From: Clostridiales bacterium
GTDB lineage: Bacteria > Bacillota > Clostridia > Saccharofermentanales > Saccharofermentanaceae
Length of the DNA: 52,840 nucleotides
Direction of reading: 5' to 3'
Assembly: GCA_017428545.1 (NCBI GenBank)
Contig: JAFRQR010000022.1
Coordinates: forward strand, 1 to 52,840
Both the position numbers and the translations under genes were made by a program. A model generated the notes under the pieces. It was not told the DNA's origin. It made no database searches and was given only the letters and a program-made list of their open reading frames with translations. Below, in pieces: positions 8,862-18,086 of the stretch (positions are counted from its first letter, which is position 1; every line of letters starts with the position of its first letter).

Positions 8862-10105
8862 CCGATAGTCAGGCGGTGGTGGACCTTCTTTCCTTTTCTT
8901 AAGAAAGCTTCCCCGTTGGAAAAATCCTTTTCCGTGAGCATGTAGTAAACATCCTCGACAGCGACGTCATTGAGGTAGATACCCTTCTGCTGGATCATTC
9001 TTCTTGCCTCACCCTTGGAAGGTGTGAGCTTGGTCTCAACCAGAAGGTCGAGAAGGGACAGTCCGTCACCGGAGAGACGATCTGCCGCGATGGCGGTTGT
9101 CGCCATATCATCAGAGCGTCCGCCCTTTTCGAAAAGATCCTCGGCCTGCTTCTTAACGGCAAGCGCGGTCTCTTCACCGTGAACGATCTTGGTAACTTCA
9201 AAAGCCAGTCTCTTCTTAGCTTCGTTGATTGCCGCGTCCGTGAGCTTACTGTATTCTTCGATCTCCTCGAGGGATACGAATGTCAGGAGCTTTAAGCACT
9301 TGATGACATCTGCGTCCTCGACGTTTCTCCAGTACTGGTAGAAATCGAAAGGAGTTGTCTTGTTCGGATCGAGCCATACGGCACCTTTTGCCGTCTTACC
9401 CATCTTCTTGCCTTCACTGTTGGTAAGAAGAGTGAATGTCAGACCGTAAGCGTCGCCCTGCTCTTTTCTTCTGATGAGCTCTACGCCGCCCAGGATATTC
9501 GACCACTGGTCGTCACCGCCGAGCTCCAGCTGGCAGTTGTATTTCTGGTACAGGTACAGGAAGTCGTAGCTCTGAAGCAGCATGTAGTTGAACTCGAGGA
9601 AGGAAAGACCTCTCTCCAGACGCTGCTTGTAGCACTCGAAAGTGAGCATGCGGTTAACGGAGAAGTGCGGTCCTACATCTCTTAAGAACTCAATATAGTT
9701 CAGCGGCAGGAGCCAGTCACCGTTGTTGACGATCAGTGCTTTTCCATCGGAAAAATCAACGACCTTTCCCATCTGCTTCTTGAAGCACTCGACATTGTGA
9801 TTGATGGTCTCCGGTGTCAGCATCTGGCGCATATCGGATCTTCCCGTCGGGTCACCGATCATGCCGGTACCGCCGCCCATCAGCGCGATCGGACGGTGTC
9901 CTGCTTTCTGCATGTGGCTCATGACCATCATCTGGACGAAGTGGCCAACGTGCAGGCTGTCTGCTGTCGGGTCAAAGCCGATATAGAAGGTGACACCCGG
10001 CTTACTTAACAGATTGTAGATTTCTTCACGATGTGTGGTCTGCGCTACATAACCACGTGCCTCCAACACATCAAATACATTTTGGTACGTTTCTTCGGAC
10101 ATCAT
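8858..10105 (-). CDS. tyrS: Tyrosyl-tRNA synthetase
   Basis: 415 residues. This class I synthetase charges tRNA-Tyr. The HIGH-type motif appears as [13 protein letters not shown] and the KMSKS-type motif as [34 protein letters not shown] is the tyrosine/adenylate pocket. A C-terminal S4-like RNA-binding domain begins near residue 350 ([20 protein letters not shown]). Two adjacent ATGs (10105 and 10102) both lie after GGAGGAAATA, so the start is uncertain by one codon. The upstream region is short and carries a plain promoter, with no T-box, unlike asnS in this window. Confidence 0.97.
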   Translation of the reverse strand: MMSEETYQNVFDVLEARGYVAQTTHREEIYNLLSKPGVTFYIGFDPTADSLHVGHFVQMMVMSHMQKAGHRPIALMGGGTGMIGDPTGRSDMRQMLTPETINHNVECFKKQMGKVVDFSDGKALIVNNGDWLLPLNYIEFLRDVGPHFSVNRMLTFECYKQRLERGLSFLEFNYMLLQSYDFLYLYQKYNCQLELGGDDQWSNILGGVELIRRKEQGDAYGLTFTLLTNSEGKKMGKTAKGAVWLDPNKTTPFDFYQYWRNVEDADVIKCLKLLTFVSLEEIEEYSKLTDAAINEAKKRLAFEVTKIVHGEETALAVKKQAEDLFEKGGRSDDMATTAIAADRLSGDGLSLLDLLVETKLTPSKGEARRMIQQKGIYLNDVAVEDVYYMLTEKDFSNGEAFLRKGKKVHHRLTIG

Positions 10106-10153
10106 TATTTCCTCCTATATATATTTTTACCTGCTTTCAGACAGGCAACGCTT

Positions 10154-10183
10154 ATTCTATTCCCAATTTATAGGTAAAGTCAA
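10154..10183 (-). promoter_or_regulatory. Promoter of tyrS
   Basis: Minus-strand TTGACT (10178-10183) and TAGAAT (10154-10159) separated by 18 bases, about 50 bases before the tyrS start. Confidence 0.6.
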
Positions 10184-10302
10184 CAAGCCGAAAGTATAAT
10201 CACGTTTTCAAAACTTTTACCAAATCGCGCTTATATCATATTGTTTTTTCCGGATCTTCCGACCTATCCTTAACCCACATTCTGGAAACGGAGGTCCTTC
10301 CC

Positions 10303-11085
10303 ATGTCTTCTTCGAAAAAAGCACTTCTCCTCATCCTTATCTTCTGGACCGGTTCTGTGATCGTGATCTTCGGGTTTATTGCCTTGCATCAGATGCGTAA
10401 GCAGTCTGTCGAAAACGAACGTGATGACCGTATCGGGCAGATGGCCGGAGAGATCCAAAAGGGAGAAGAGTCGTTTCTCGTGGATCCCGACGCACTTCCT
10501 GTTTCCGGCGAAGAGGACGAAGCCTTCGGTTATGCTAACGGGAACATCGGGGCAGTCGGAAACACAAGCGATGCGGGAAGTTCTTCCGCGGCAAATGATG
10601 CAGAAACAGGAATTCCTGAAGGTTATTCTTGCGGGAACATTTCAAATGCCAACTCTTCCTCCGGATCGGAGTACATCCTTACTTCCTACGGAACTATAGA
10701 GATCCCTTCCATCGGTCTCGAACTTCCCGTGTGGGACGGAGCCGGGGTGATCGAACTTCGCTACGGTGCGGGGCGCATGCCTCTTTCCTGTGAAGCAGGA
10801 AGCCCCGGAAATCTCGTGATCTTCGGGCATCGGATGCGCCGATATGGTTCGATCTTTAACCGCCTGGGCGAAGTCAGTATCGGAGATGCCATCACTGTCA
10901 CGAGAAACGGATCTTCTTTTTCCTACATCGTCGATCAGATCGTCACGATCGAGCCTTCGGAGATTTCCTACTATATCAGCCGGGAAGATGAGGGTGATGC
11001 CTGTGTGATCACCCTCATCACCTGTACGCCCGTCGGTGTCGGGACCCAAAGGCTTCTTGTGATCGGGCACCTCCAAGGATCATGA
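10303..11085 (+). CDS. Sortase, class D-like
   Basis: 260 residues. An N-terminal membrane anchor (KKALLLILIFWTGSVIVIFGFIAL) is followed by a low-complexity acidic/Ser linker and a sortase beta-barrel from about residue 125. The catalytic triad is visible: His176 in FGHRMRR, Cys241 in LITCTP and Arg250 in GTQRLLV. Sortases cleave a C-terminal sorting signal and attach the protein to the cell wall or to another pilin. Class is inferred from GHRMRRYGSIFNRLGEVSIGDAI and overall size; a class C-like role is not excluded. GGAGGTCCTTCCC precedes the ATG. It ends 16 bases from the convergent adhesin gene, the obvious candidate substrate. Confidence 0.88.
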   Translation: MSSSKKALLLILIFWTGSVIVIFGFIALHQMRKQSVENERDDRIGQMAGEIQKGEESFLVDPDALPVSGEEDEAFGYANGNIGAVGNTSDAGSSSAANDAETGIPEGYSCGNISNANSSSGSEYILTSYGTIEIPSIGLELPVWDGAGVIELRYGAGRMPLSCEAGSPGNLVIFGHRMRRYGSIFNRLGEVSIGDAITVTRNGSSFSYIVDQIVTIEPSEISYYISREDEGDACVITLITCTPVGVGTQRLLVIGHLQGS

Positions 11086-11095
11086 AAGGTGCCCG
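11064..11095. terminator. Hairpin spanning the sortase stop, possible terminator between convergent genes
   Basis: CGGGCACCT at 11064-11072 pairs perfectly with AGGTGCCCG at 11087-11095, with a 14-base loop. There is no long T run directly after it, so termination activity is uncertain. Confidence 0.4.
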
Positions 11096-11101
11096 AAGCG
11101 C

Positions 11102-14100
11102 CTAACGCTTTCTTTTCCGTCTGTACTTTTCCCGAAGTTCGACAAAGGCCATCGAGAAGAGCGCGATCGCCGATACTCCGAAGATCCCGCAGGCACCGAT
11201 GCCGAGGATCAGATCTCTTTCTGACGTCTTCATGGAGTCATATAGTCTCGTAACGCCGAGGACCTCACCGCTTTCGACACTGACCGGCATCACTTCACTG
11301 TCGTTTCGGTATCCTTCCGGAGCTTCCACTTCGAAGATCTCATAGTCACCTGCGGCAAGCCCGCGGATCTCGAATCTTCCGAACATTTCCGATCCCGGAA
11401 CATCGTTCGTATATAGGATCTGCGTCGCCGAAGGATCGTTTTCTTCACACATCACATATCCCATCAGGGCCTGATCCCATCGGAACCACAGGGTATTCCC
11501 GGCTTTATCTCTGACCGAGACCCCACAGCGGCCGAGAAGTTCACCATCTGCGGAAGAGCGTTTTTCCACACTGAGTACGGAAAGATCGTTAAAGAGCACC
11601 TCTTCCTGCACACACGGTTCACCTGCTGTCTTTGACGATTCCGTGATCACGATCTCCTTATCTTCGGCAAGAGAGTATCTTGCATCGGTCCTGATCTCAC
11701 GTAGGACGATCTTCTCTCCATACGGGAACGCCGTCTTACTTATGGCTTCTCCGTTTTCATCCGTCACCAGTTTCTCGATCATTTTTCCGTCGGATGTAAG
11801 TATTTCAAACTCCACATCCTTCATGGGAAGTTCGGTGTCTGAAGCAAGTTTGACGATCCGAAGATTCGCGCGGGAGATCTCGTTAATGATCTTTTTCCCG
11901 ACCGGGAATGAGTACACATCTTCGCAAAGAACATAGCCTAACGGAGCCGCGATCTCTTTGGTGTAGTATTTCCCTTCCGAAGGATAGTCGAGATCTGATA
12001 TGATCACGCCCTGCTCATCCGATACGACCACTTCGATCAATGCATCTTTTCCGATGAGGACATCTCCTGAAGCCGAAAGGATATCTTCTTCGGCATAGAT
12101 CCCGAAAACGGCGCCGGGAAGTGCTTTTTCAGAAGGTACATATTGAGACGTTTCTTCGTCAAAAGAATACTCGCGCCCGTATTTTTCAAACTGCAGTTTC
12201 CGCTTTTCTCTTTCATTAGTGACAGTTCTCGAGATACGGATCTCCTTCTCGGAGGTGTCTGTCCTTGTGTCTTTGACCTCAAATACGACCGGTGTGCTGT
12301 CGAGGATATAGCCGTCGGGTGCGGACTTTTCGACAAAGCGGAACGATGAAGCCGCCGTTTTTGCATTAAACGAGAGCCCTGAGATCTCGATCTTTCCGTC
12401 CTCGCCGGTCGTGAACGTGCCGAGATAAGTGTCTTTTTTCAGAGGTGTTTTTTTCACTCCGTCACCGTCCATGTCATAGCATTTATATGGCGAAAAGGTC
12501 TTCCCGTCCGAGGAGAGCACGACGCTTCCTTCCGGATACTTCGCGGGATCCAGTAAAGAAATGTCCCTTTCGAAATCGAGAATGTCTTCATTGCAGTACA
12601 CCTCGAAGACCGCGCCGGAAAGAGGAGTTTCCGAATAGACAAAGTCATAGCCCGAAAGATCCTCGTAGCCGGCTTTTTTCGGCGAAACAGAAGTCAGTTT
12701 CTCGCCGGTTTTTTGAAGCACTAGCGTAACTTCCACTTCTTCGTCGGCAAAAGGAACCGCCTTCAGATCCCCGTTCGGTCCGACTCCGACGAATGTCTCG
12801 TCCTTTTTGACCTCGATCTTCACAAGCTCTTCCGAAAGAACAAAACCTGCAGGTGCTTTTTTCTCGGAAATATAGTAAGTCCCGACGGGAAGTCCGAGTT
12901 TTTCCAGGTCTGCCGTGCCGTCTTCTTTCGTAGTAAAAGTATCGTCACCGTCCCAGTCGGAGAGCACGTTTTTATTCTCGTCGAGGATCTGAAACTCCAC
13001 GCCTCCGGCAGGAACAGTCTCGCCGGTTTCTTTATTTGTTTTCAGCAGCCGCAGTTTCAGTTCATATCTTTTGTTTTTCAGCTGCAGCGTTTTTTCAGGA
13101 GATCCGCTGTTTGCCGTGCCGCGGATCTGGATGGTCTCATCGGCGCACACATAAGTGGTCTTCGTCGCCTCCGACTCGATCTGGTGGACCTTGTAATCGC
13201 CATACGGCAAGTTCTTGGAGAGTGCTTTTCCCGCGGTATCCGTGGTCAGAAGATCACGATAGGCAGGAGGTGCGCTGTCATAGGAAGCGTAGTTTATATT
13301 CCACACCTGAAAGACCGCGCCCGCTTCCGGCGCAAGTTCGGAAAAAGCCGCATTTTTGTATTCGTCATAGCCCGTCTCAATGCGCTTTTCGATCGCGAAA
13401 CATCCGGCCAGCATCTCATCTGTGAACGTCGCCGAGTGCGTTCCCTTTTTTGCGTCCACCACAATATAGGCGGGATTCGGTGACATCACCTTCGTCCCTT
13501 CCGGCACGACCGTCTGCGTGACCGAAAAGGTCCCGGACGGAAGCTCCGGCGGAAGTCCTGTCGTTTTCTCCACGATCTTTCCCTGCGCATCCGAAACGCA
13601 TTCGAAAGCAAGTCCGTCGGTTTTCGCACTTTCGAAACTTCCGTAATCGGCAGAATAGATCTGAAAAGCAGCCCCTGCTTCAGGGATCGAAATGTCCTCA
13701 AACACCGATACTTTCCGAAGGTCCGTCATTGTCGTGGGGACCGTCCACAAAGTCTCGGAGCCTTCGAATGTCTTATTTGAACTCTGGTGCCATCCGACAT
13801 AGGTCTGTTTCGTTTTACCCGATGCCGTCAGTGAGGAATCGAAGAAGTATCCGTACATCTGCTGGGGAAGTTCATTTCCGCTGTTGCTTAAGGTCATGAC
13901 CTGCACGCCGAAAGTTCTCCCTCCACTTGCTTTTGCCATATCGTTAAAGCTACCCTCTATCTGAAAAGCACTTCCCGAGGCGTACACGCCCGATGTCGTT
14001 GCCTGCATCGAATAGGCCCCGTCCGTGCCCTTAAGATACAGTTTTCCGCCGCCGATACTTGTAAACCGGAAAGTCCCTCCGGTATCTCCCGTTTTCGTTT

Positions 14101-14842
14101 CTCTGACCGTGATCGAGAATGTGGCTTTGTATTTCTTTTTCGCCCAGTCAAAAGTCACGCCGGAAATGTTTCGGAACTCCGCTCTGTAGTTCGGAGTATA
14201 CGCGCCTTTCATGGACGGGCGTCCCACGCTTTCGTAAGCGGCCCAGAGTCTCTTCGCTTCCGCAAGGATCGTCTTGGCGGTCGGACCGCTTCCTTCTCCG
14301 TCGATAAAAGTATTGAGATCGATCCCCTTAAAATACGGCTGTGCCGATGTTCCCAGGCTTCCCTGATACAGGTAGACCAGATGCCAGATCAGAAGCTGCC
14401 TGACATAGTAATGGACATGGGGATGTCCGTTGATCGTGTCGGGAATAGAAAAAGAAGGCGTCCCGATCTCGATGATGTACTGGATCCTTCCCAGGAGTTC
14501 CGCCGCTCCCGGATCATTCATGGCGGCAGGGGTAATACTTCCCGTCTCCGGCGTCGGCGCGCCCGCCATTACGCAGTAGACAGGACGTGTTGCGCCCGTG
14601 ACCGTCTCTGCATAAAGATACTCCAGGATCTTGGAGACCGGTTCGCCGCCGACCGTGTGATACAGTTCAAAATACTCGTTGTCGTGATAGACCTTGTTGT
14701 TGGTTTCCGGGAGCGGATCTTCCGCCAGAACGGTCCTTCGGAAAAGGATCGAAGGGAATGCCGAAGCCAGGAACCCAACAAGGATCAGAAGAGCCGCAAA
14801 CCGCCTGCTGTCAAATGTTTGTCGTGTTTTCTCTTTAGGCAT
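11102..14842 (-). CDS. Cell-surface adhesin with thioester domain and repeated Cna-B/SpaA-like domains
   Basis: 1246 residues. A signal peptide (residues about 14-40, ending TVLA-ED) is followed by a domain with Cys90 (RPVYCVMAG) and Gln149 (YVRQLLIWHL), the Cys and Gln/IW pattern of internal-thioester adhesin domains. About seven Cna-B/SpaA-type beta-domains follow, each with a lead Lys strand and a GAVF.(I/V)Y or VEF.I core, for example AGAAFQIYS, AGAVFQVWN, GVEFQILDENK, SGAVFEVYCNED and PGAVFGIYAEED, ending in YxxxExxAPxGY-like strands. Such domains often carry isopeptide bonds. A C-terminal membrane helix and RRKRKR tail follow MKTSERDL. A canonical LPxTG is missing; MKTSE occupies its position. 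AAGGAG lies before the ATG. It is convergent with a sortase. Confidence 0.9.
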   Translation of the reverse strand: MPKEKTRQTFDSRRFAALLILVGFLASAFPSILFRRTVLAEDPLPETNNKVYHDNEYFELYHTVGGEPVSKILEYLYAETVTGATRPVYCVMAGAPTPETGSITPAAMNDPGAAELLGRIQYIIEIGTPSFSIPDTINGHPHVHYYVRQLLIWHLVYLYQGSLGTSAQPYFKGIDLNTFIDGEGSGPTAKTILAEAKRLWAAYESVGRPSMKGAYTPNYRAEFRNISGVTFDWAKKKYKATFSITVRETKTGDTGGTFRFTSIGGGKLYLKGTDGAYSMQATTSGVYASGSAFQIEGSFNDMAKASGGRTFGVQVMTLSNSGNELPQQMYGYFFDSSLTASGKTKQTYVGWHQSSNKTFEGSETLWTVPTTMTDLRKVSVFEDISIPEAGAAFQIYSADYGSFESAKTDGLAFECVSDAQGKIVEKTTGLPPELPSGTFSVTQTVVPEGTKVMSPNPAYIVVDAKKGTHSATFTDEMLAGCFAIEKRIETGYDEYKNAAFSELAPEAGAVFQVWNINYASYDSAPPAYRDLLTTDTAGKALSKNLPYGDYKVHQIESEATKTTYVCADETIQIRGTANSGSPEKTLQLKNKRYELKLRLLKTNKETGETVPAGGVEFQILDENKNVLSDWDGDDTFTTKEDGTADLEKLGLPVGTYYISEKKAPAGFVLSEELVKIEVKKDETFVGVGPNGDLKAVPFADEEVEVTLVLQKTGEKLTSVSPKKAGYEDLSGYDFVYSETPLSGAVFEVYCNEDILDFERDISLLDPAKYPEGSVVLSSDGKTFSPYKCYDMDGDGVKKTPLKKDTYLGTFTTGEDGKIEISGLSFNAKTAASSFRFVEKSAPDGYILDSTPVVFEVKDTRTDTSEKEIRISRTVTNEREKRKLQFEKYGREYSFDEETSQYVPSEKALPGAVFGIYAEEDILSASGDVLIGKDALIEVVVSDEQGVIISDLDYPSEGKYYTKEIAAPLGYVLCEDVYSFPVGKKIINEISRANLRIVKLASDTELPMKDVEFEILTSDGKMIEKLVTDENGEAISKTAFPYGEKIVLREIRTDARYSLAEDKEIVITESSKTAGEPCVQEEVLFNDLSVLSVEKRSSADGELLGRCGVSVRDKAGNTLWFRWDQALMGYVMCEENDPSATQILYTNDVPGSEMFGRFEIRGLAAGDYEIFEVEAPEGYRNDSEVMPVSVESGEVLGVTRLYDSMKTSERDLILGIGACGIFGVSAIALFSMAFVELREKYRRKRKR

Positions 14843-14911
14843 GATGTCTTCTCCTTAAGAAAGTATTTTTCGGTGTGCCCGTATATTACTTTCGAAGGGA
14901 AAAGCAAAACA

Positions 14912-14938
14912 ATATTTTATATGAGTAGTTTTGTAAAC
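14912..14938 (-). promoter_or_regulatory. 27-bp promoter element shared with the 21564-22352 gene (copy 1)
   Basis: The 27 bases at 14912-14938 are identical to 22414-22440. Read on the minus strand, each copy supplies a TTTACA -35-like box and, 17 bases on, a -10-like box beginning at its edge (TATTGT here). The copy lies 70 bases before the adhesin start; the other lies 62 bases before the PD-(D/E)XK-like gene. The identity extends across the whole spacer, which ordinary promoters do not require. A common regulator or alternative sigma factor is therefore likely. Confidence 0.6.
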
Positions 14939-14956
14939 ATTTTCAGAAAAATGAAA

Positions 14957-14987
14957 ACACCCGCTTTCCTGATCGGAAAACGGGCGT
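14957..14987 (-). terminator. Terminator of the membrane zinc peptidase gene
   Basis: On the minus strand, ACGCCCG pairs with CGGGTGT (one G-U pair), extended by TTTTCC/GGAAA and followed by TTTTC. It lies 28 bases beyond the stop of the 15015-15743 gene. Confidence 0.6.
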
Positions 14988-15014
14988 CGTTTTTACCTGA
15001 TTATGAGTTGCGAA

Positions 15015-15743
15015 TCAGTTTCTTCTTTTTCCGTAGGAGATCAGTCTCAGTAACGTGACGATCGCGGAGGCAGCGGCTGCGACATATGTCATAGCGGCTG
15101 CAGAGAGGACGGATCTGGCACCGGCCATTTCGGAACCTGCAAGAAGACCGTCTTTTTCCAGGATCTTCAGCGCTCTTCTGGAAGCGTCGAGTTCTACCGG
15201 AAGTGTTACCAGATAGAAAAGCACTGCCAGGGCAAATAATACGATTCCGATGAAGAAGATCGTCGAACCGATATTGTTATCGGCAGCGTCTGAATCGAGA
15301 TAGCCCATCATAATGACACCGATGATCGCAAGATAAGGTCCGAATCTGGAACCGATGTTCGCGCCCGGGACGAGAGCCGCGCGGATCTTGTTCGGAACGA
15401 ATCCGACGTTATCCTGGATCGCGTGGCCGCACTCATGTGCCGCAACACCGATCGCCGCAATGGAGTTACTGGCGATAACGGAATCCGAAAGGTTCAGTGT
15501 CTTATCCTTCGGGTTGTAGTTGTCGGTAAGATTTCCGCTGATGTGCTGGATCGTTACATCGTGGACCCCGTAGGCGGAAAGTATGCGCTGAGCCGCTTCG
15601 GCTCCGGTCATGCCGTTACTTGCCATGACCTTGCTGTACTTATTGAATGCGTGTTTGCAGTTTGCGCTGATGATCAAACTGATGACCATCATAATGATCG
15701 AGATGATCAATCCGTATGTGCTCATGATTTCCCAAAATCCCAT
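15015..15743 (-). CDS. Membrane zinc metallopeptidase, YugP-like
   Basis: 242 residues. An N-terminal membrane helix (LIISIIMMVISLIISANC) is followed by a zinc-binding HExxH at residues 103-107 in AIGVAAHECGHAIQD, preceded by YNPKDKTLNLSDSVI. Two to three more membrane helices follow (YLAIIGVIMMGYL, STIFFIGIVLFALAVLFYLVTLPVELDASRRA, and one near residue 220). This matches the YugP family of neutral zinc membrane peptidases (PF04298-like). Its physiological substrate is not known. It is transcribed alone, with a hairpin terminator downstream. Confidence 0.9.
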   Translation of the reverse strand: MGFWEIMSTYGLIISIIMMVISLIISANCKHAFNKYSKVMASNGMTGAEAAQRILSAYGVHDVTIQHISGNLTDNYNPKDKTLNLSDSVIASNSIAAIGVAAHECGHAIQDNVGFVPNKIRAALVPGANIGSRFGPYLAIIGVIMMGYLDSDAADNNIGSTIFFIGIVLFALAVLFYLVTLPVELDASRRALKILEKDGLLAGSEMAGARSVLSAAAMTYVAAAASAIVTLLRLISYGKRRN

Positions 15744-15848
15744 GTTTCACACTCCTTTTCTGATGACCCGGATCCTATAGGCAGGTGCTTTTACCGAAGC
15801 ACTCCCGGAAGTCATCGGGCGTTCTTTCCCTATTATAGCAGAAAAAGA

Positions 15849-15881
15849 AAAGGACTGCCGTCCTTCGGATGACAGTCCTTT
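15849..15881 (-). terminator. Terminator of the pgk-tpi fusion gene
   Basis: AAAGGACTG at 15849-15857 pairs with CAGTCCTTT at 15873-15881. The inner stem CGTCC/GGATG is closed by a TTCG loop. On the minus strand it is followed by CTTTTTC, 45 bases past the stop. Confidence 0.8.
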
Positions 15882-15925
15882 TGAAAAATCGTTATCTTTG
15901 CAGGTGCTTTTCGATCGGAACCGAA

Positions 15926-17878
15926 TTACTTAGCAGCGTTGCAGATTACGGAGAAGTCCTGAGCCTTCAGGGAAGCACCGCCGACGAGACCGCCGTTGAT
16001 GTCAGCCTGAGCAAAGAGGCCGGCAGCATTGCCTGCGTTGCAGGATCCGCCGTACTGGATCGTGATAGCCTCTGCGCACTTCTCGCAGTAGAGCTCTGCG
16101 ATGATGCCGCGGATGAACTTGCAAACTTCTTCAGCCTGCTCGTCTGTAGCTGTCTTACCTGTTCCGATAGCCCAGATCGGCTCGTAAGCGATCGTGATCT
16201 GGCAGAGCTTGTCAGCCGGGATATCCTTAAATGCAGCAACGATCTGACCCTTGATCCAGTCAAATGTCTCGCCTGCTTCACGCTGAGCCAGAGACTCACC
16301 GCAGCAGATGATCGGCTTAACGCCGTACTTCAGAAGAGCCAGAGCCTTCTTGTTAACTGTCTCGTCTGTCTCAGCGTTGTACTCACGACGCTCGGAGTGG
16401 CCGATGATGCAGTATGTAACGCCCATCTTAGCCAGCCACAGCGGGGAGATCTCGCCTGTGAAAGCACCCTTCTCTTCGAAGTGGCAGTTCTGGGCAGCGA
16501 TCTTGATGTTGGTGTAAGCTGTAGCCTCAACAGCAGCAGCCAGAGCAGTAGCCGGAACGCCGAGAGCGATCTTAGCTGTAGCGTCCTTAACGAGCGGCTT
16601 GAGCTCTTCAATAAGCTTAACAGCGTCAGCCGGGATACCGCAGTTCATCTTCCAGTTACCAGCTGCGAATGTTCTGCCGATCTCCTTATCGTTCAGGCAA
16701 TCAATACCCGGGAGGACCTTACCTTCGATGAACTCGAGGGAAGCACCACCACCTGTGGAGATGTGAGTTACCTTATCGGCATAGCCGAGCTTCTCGATAG
16801 CAGCAGCGGAGTCACCACCGCCGATGATGGAGATAGCTTCGGACTCAGCGATAGCCTGTGCAAGAGCCTTTGTACCAACTGCGAACTTTTCGAACTCGAA
16901 TACGCCTGCAGGACCATTCCAGATGATCGTCTTAGCTGTCTTGATCTCATTGGAGAACAGCTCGATCGTCTTCGGTCCGATATCCAGACCCATCCAGCCT
17001 TCCGGGATCTCTCTTGTCGGAACGATCTGGGAATTTGCGTTTGCATCAAAAGCGTCAGCAACAACTGTATCGATAGGTGTCAGGAGCTTAACGCCCTTAG
17101 CCTCAGCCTTAGCCAGGAGTTCTTTTGCAAGCTCAACCTTATCTTCTTCGAACAGGGAGTCACCGATCGTACCGCCCTGGGCAACTGCGAATGTGTAAGC
17201 CATACCACCGCCGATGATGATCGTATCAGCCTTGTCGATGAGGTTCTCGATTACGCCGATCTTATCGGAAACCTTAGCACCACCGAGGATAGCAACGAAC
17301 GGACGAGCCGGGTTTGCCAGAGCACCGCCGATGAACTTGATCTCTTTTTCGATCAGGTAACCGGAAGCGGACGGCAGGAAGTTTGCAAGACCTGCTGTAG
17401 AAGCGTGAGCACGATGAGCTGTACCGAATGCATCGTTGACATAGAGGTCAGCCATGGAAGCAAGTTCAGCTGCGAACTTCGGGTCATTCTTTGTTTCTTC
17501 TTTGTGGAAACGGACGTTCTCGAGCATGAGGATCTCGCCATCCTTAAGAGCAGCAGCCTTCGCCTTTGCATCTTCGCCGATGACATCGGCAGCGAGAGTT
17601 ACCGGCTTACCGAGAAGCTCAGCAAGACGCTCTGCAGCCGGCTTCATGGAGAATGCCGGTTCCGGTCCGTTCTTCGGACGACCCAGGTGAGAAACCAGGA
17701 TCACCTTTGCATTATTATCTACGAGATACTTGATCGTCGGGAGAGCTCCCTTGATTCTCTTATCGTCTGTAATTTCACCAGTTTTTTTGTCGAGCGGTAC
17801 ATTGAAGTCCACACGAACGATGACTCTTTTGCCGGATACGTTTAAGTCTTCGACATTCTTTTTCTGAACCATTGCCAT
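15926..17878 (-). CDS. pgk-tpi: Bifunctional phosphoglycerate kinase / triosephosphate isomerase fusion
   Basis: 650 residues in one uninterrupted frame. Residues 1 to about 400 are phosphoglycerate kinase: [38 protein letters not shown] and the nucleotide loop [13 protein letters not shown]. Residues about 402-650 are triosephosphate isomerase: AAGNWKMN with Lys410, IGHSERRE with the catalytic His, and [14 protein letters not shown] with the catalytic Glu. The junction after CLNDKEIG is direct, with no linker to speak of. Both catalytic sets look intact, so the protein should carry two glycolytic steps in the cytoplasm. A comparable fusion is known from Thermotoga maritima. The ATG at 17878 was chosen because AGGAG lies 10 bases upstream; the GTG at 17887 abuts that site. 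Confidence 0.97.
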   Translation of the reverse strand: MAMVQKKNVEDLNVSGKRVIVRVDFNVPLDKKTGEITDDKRIKGALPTIKYLVDNNAKVILVSHLGRPKNGPEPAFSMKPAAERLAELLGKPVTLAADVIGEDAKAKAAALKDGEILMLENVRFHKEETKNDPKFAAELASMADLYVNDAFGTAHRAHASTAGLANFLPSASGYLIEKEIKFIGGALANPARPFVAILGGAKVSDKIGVIENLIDKADTIIIGGGMAYTFAVAQGGTIGDSLFEEDKVELAKELLAKAEAKGVKLLTPIDTVVADAFDANANSQIVPTREIPEGWMGLDIGPKTIELFSNEIKTAKTIIWNGPAGVFEFEKFAVGTKALAQAIAESEAISIIGGGDSAAAIEKLGYADKVTHISTGGGASLEFIEGKVLPGIDCLNDKEIGRTFAAGNWKMNCGIPADAVKLIEELKPLVKDATAKIALGVPATALAAAVEATAYTNIKIAAQNCHFEEKGAFTGEISPLWLAKMGVTYCIIGHSERREYNAETDETVNKKALALLKYGVKPIICCGESLAQREAGETFDWIKGQIVAAFKDIPADKLCQITIAYEPIWAIGTGKTATDEQAEEVCKFIRGIIAELYCEKCAEAITIQYGGSCNAGNAAGLFAQADINGGLVGGASLKAQDFSVICNAAK

Positions 17879-17926
17879 AATGTTCACACTCCTATAAGAA
17901 AAATTACTTGTTGTTCAAGCCCTACT

Positions 17927-17955
17927 ATTATACTCGCATCTGCGCGCGGTTTCAA
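17927..17955 (-). promoter_or_regulatory. Promoter of the pgk-tpi fusion
   Basis: Minus-strand TTGAAA (17950-17955), a 17-base spacer and a perfect TATAAT (17927-17932), about 50 bases before the ATG. This strong consensus suits a central glycolytic gene. Confidence 0.75.
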
Positions 17956-18086
17956 TTTAATATTTATAAAGAAGGCCTTCCGTCGGAAGGGGGCTGTCCT
18001 GCCCAAAGCTTACCTCGGTTTATTTCCCCTCCTTCTTGAAAAGCACCTGCTTTCGCGTTACATTTCTTTACTAGGGAGGAAGCTTC

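Noticed and set aside
10106..10302. T-box before tyrS
   Set aside because: The region is short, has a plain promoter and contains no TGGTACCGCG-like core or stem I motifs.
15869..17845. A 658-residue open frame on the plus strand opposite pgk-tpi, and similar long frames opposite tuf (3641-4759), fusA (4914-6245) and carB (30639-32531 minus)
   Set aside because: They lie wholly antisense to strongly conserved, codon-biased genes, have no ribosome-binding sites or family motifs, and their composition is that of a reverse-complement shadow.
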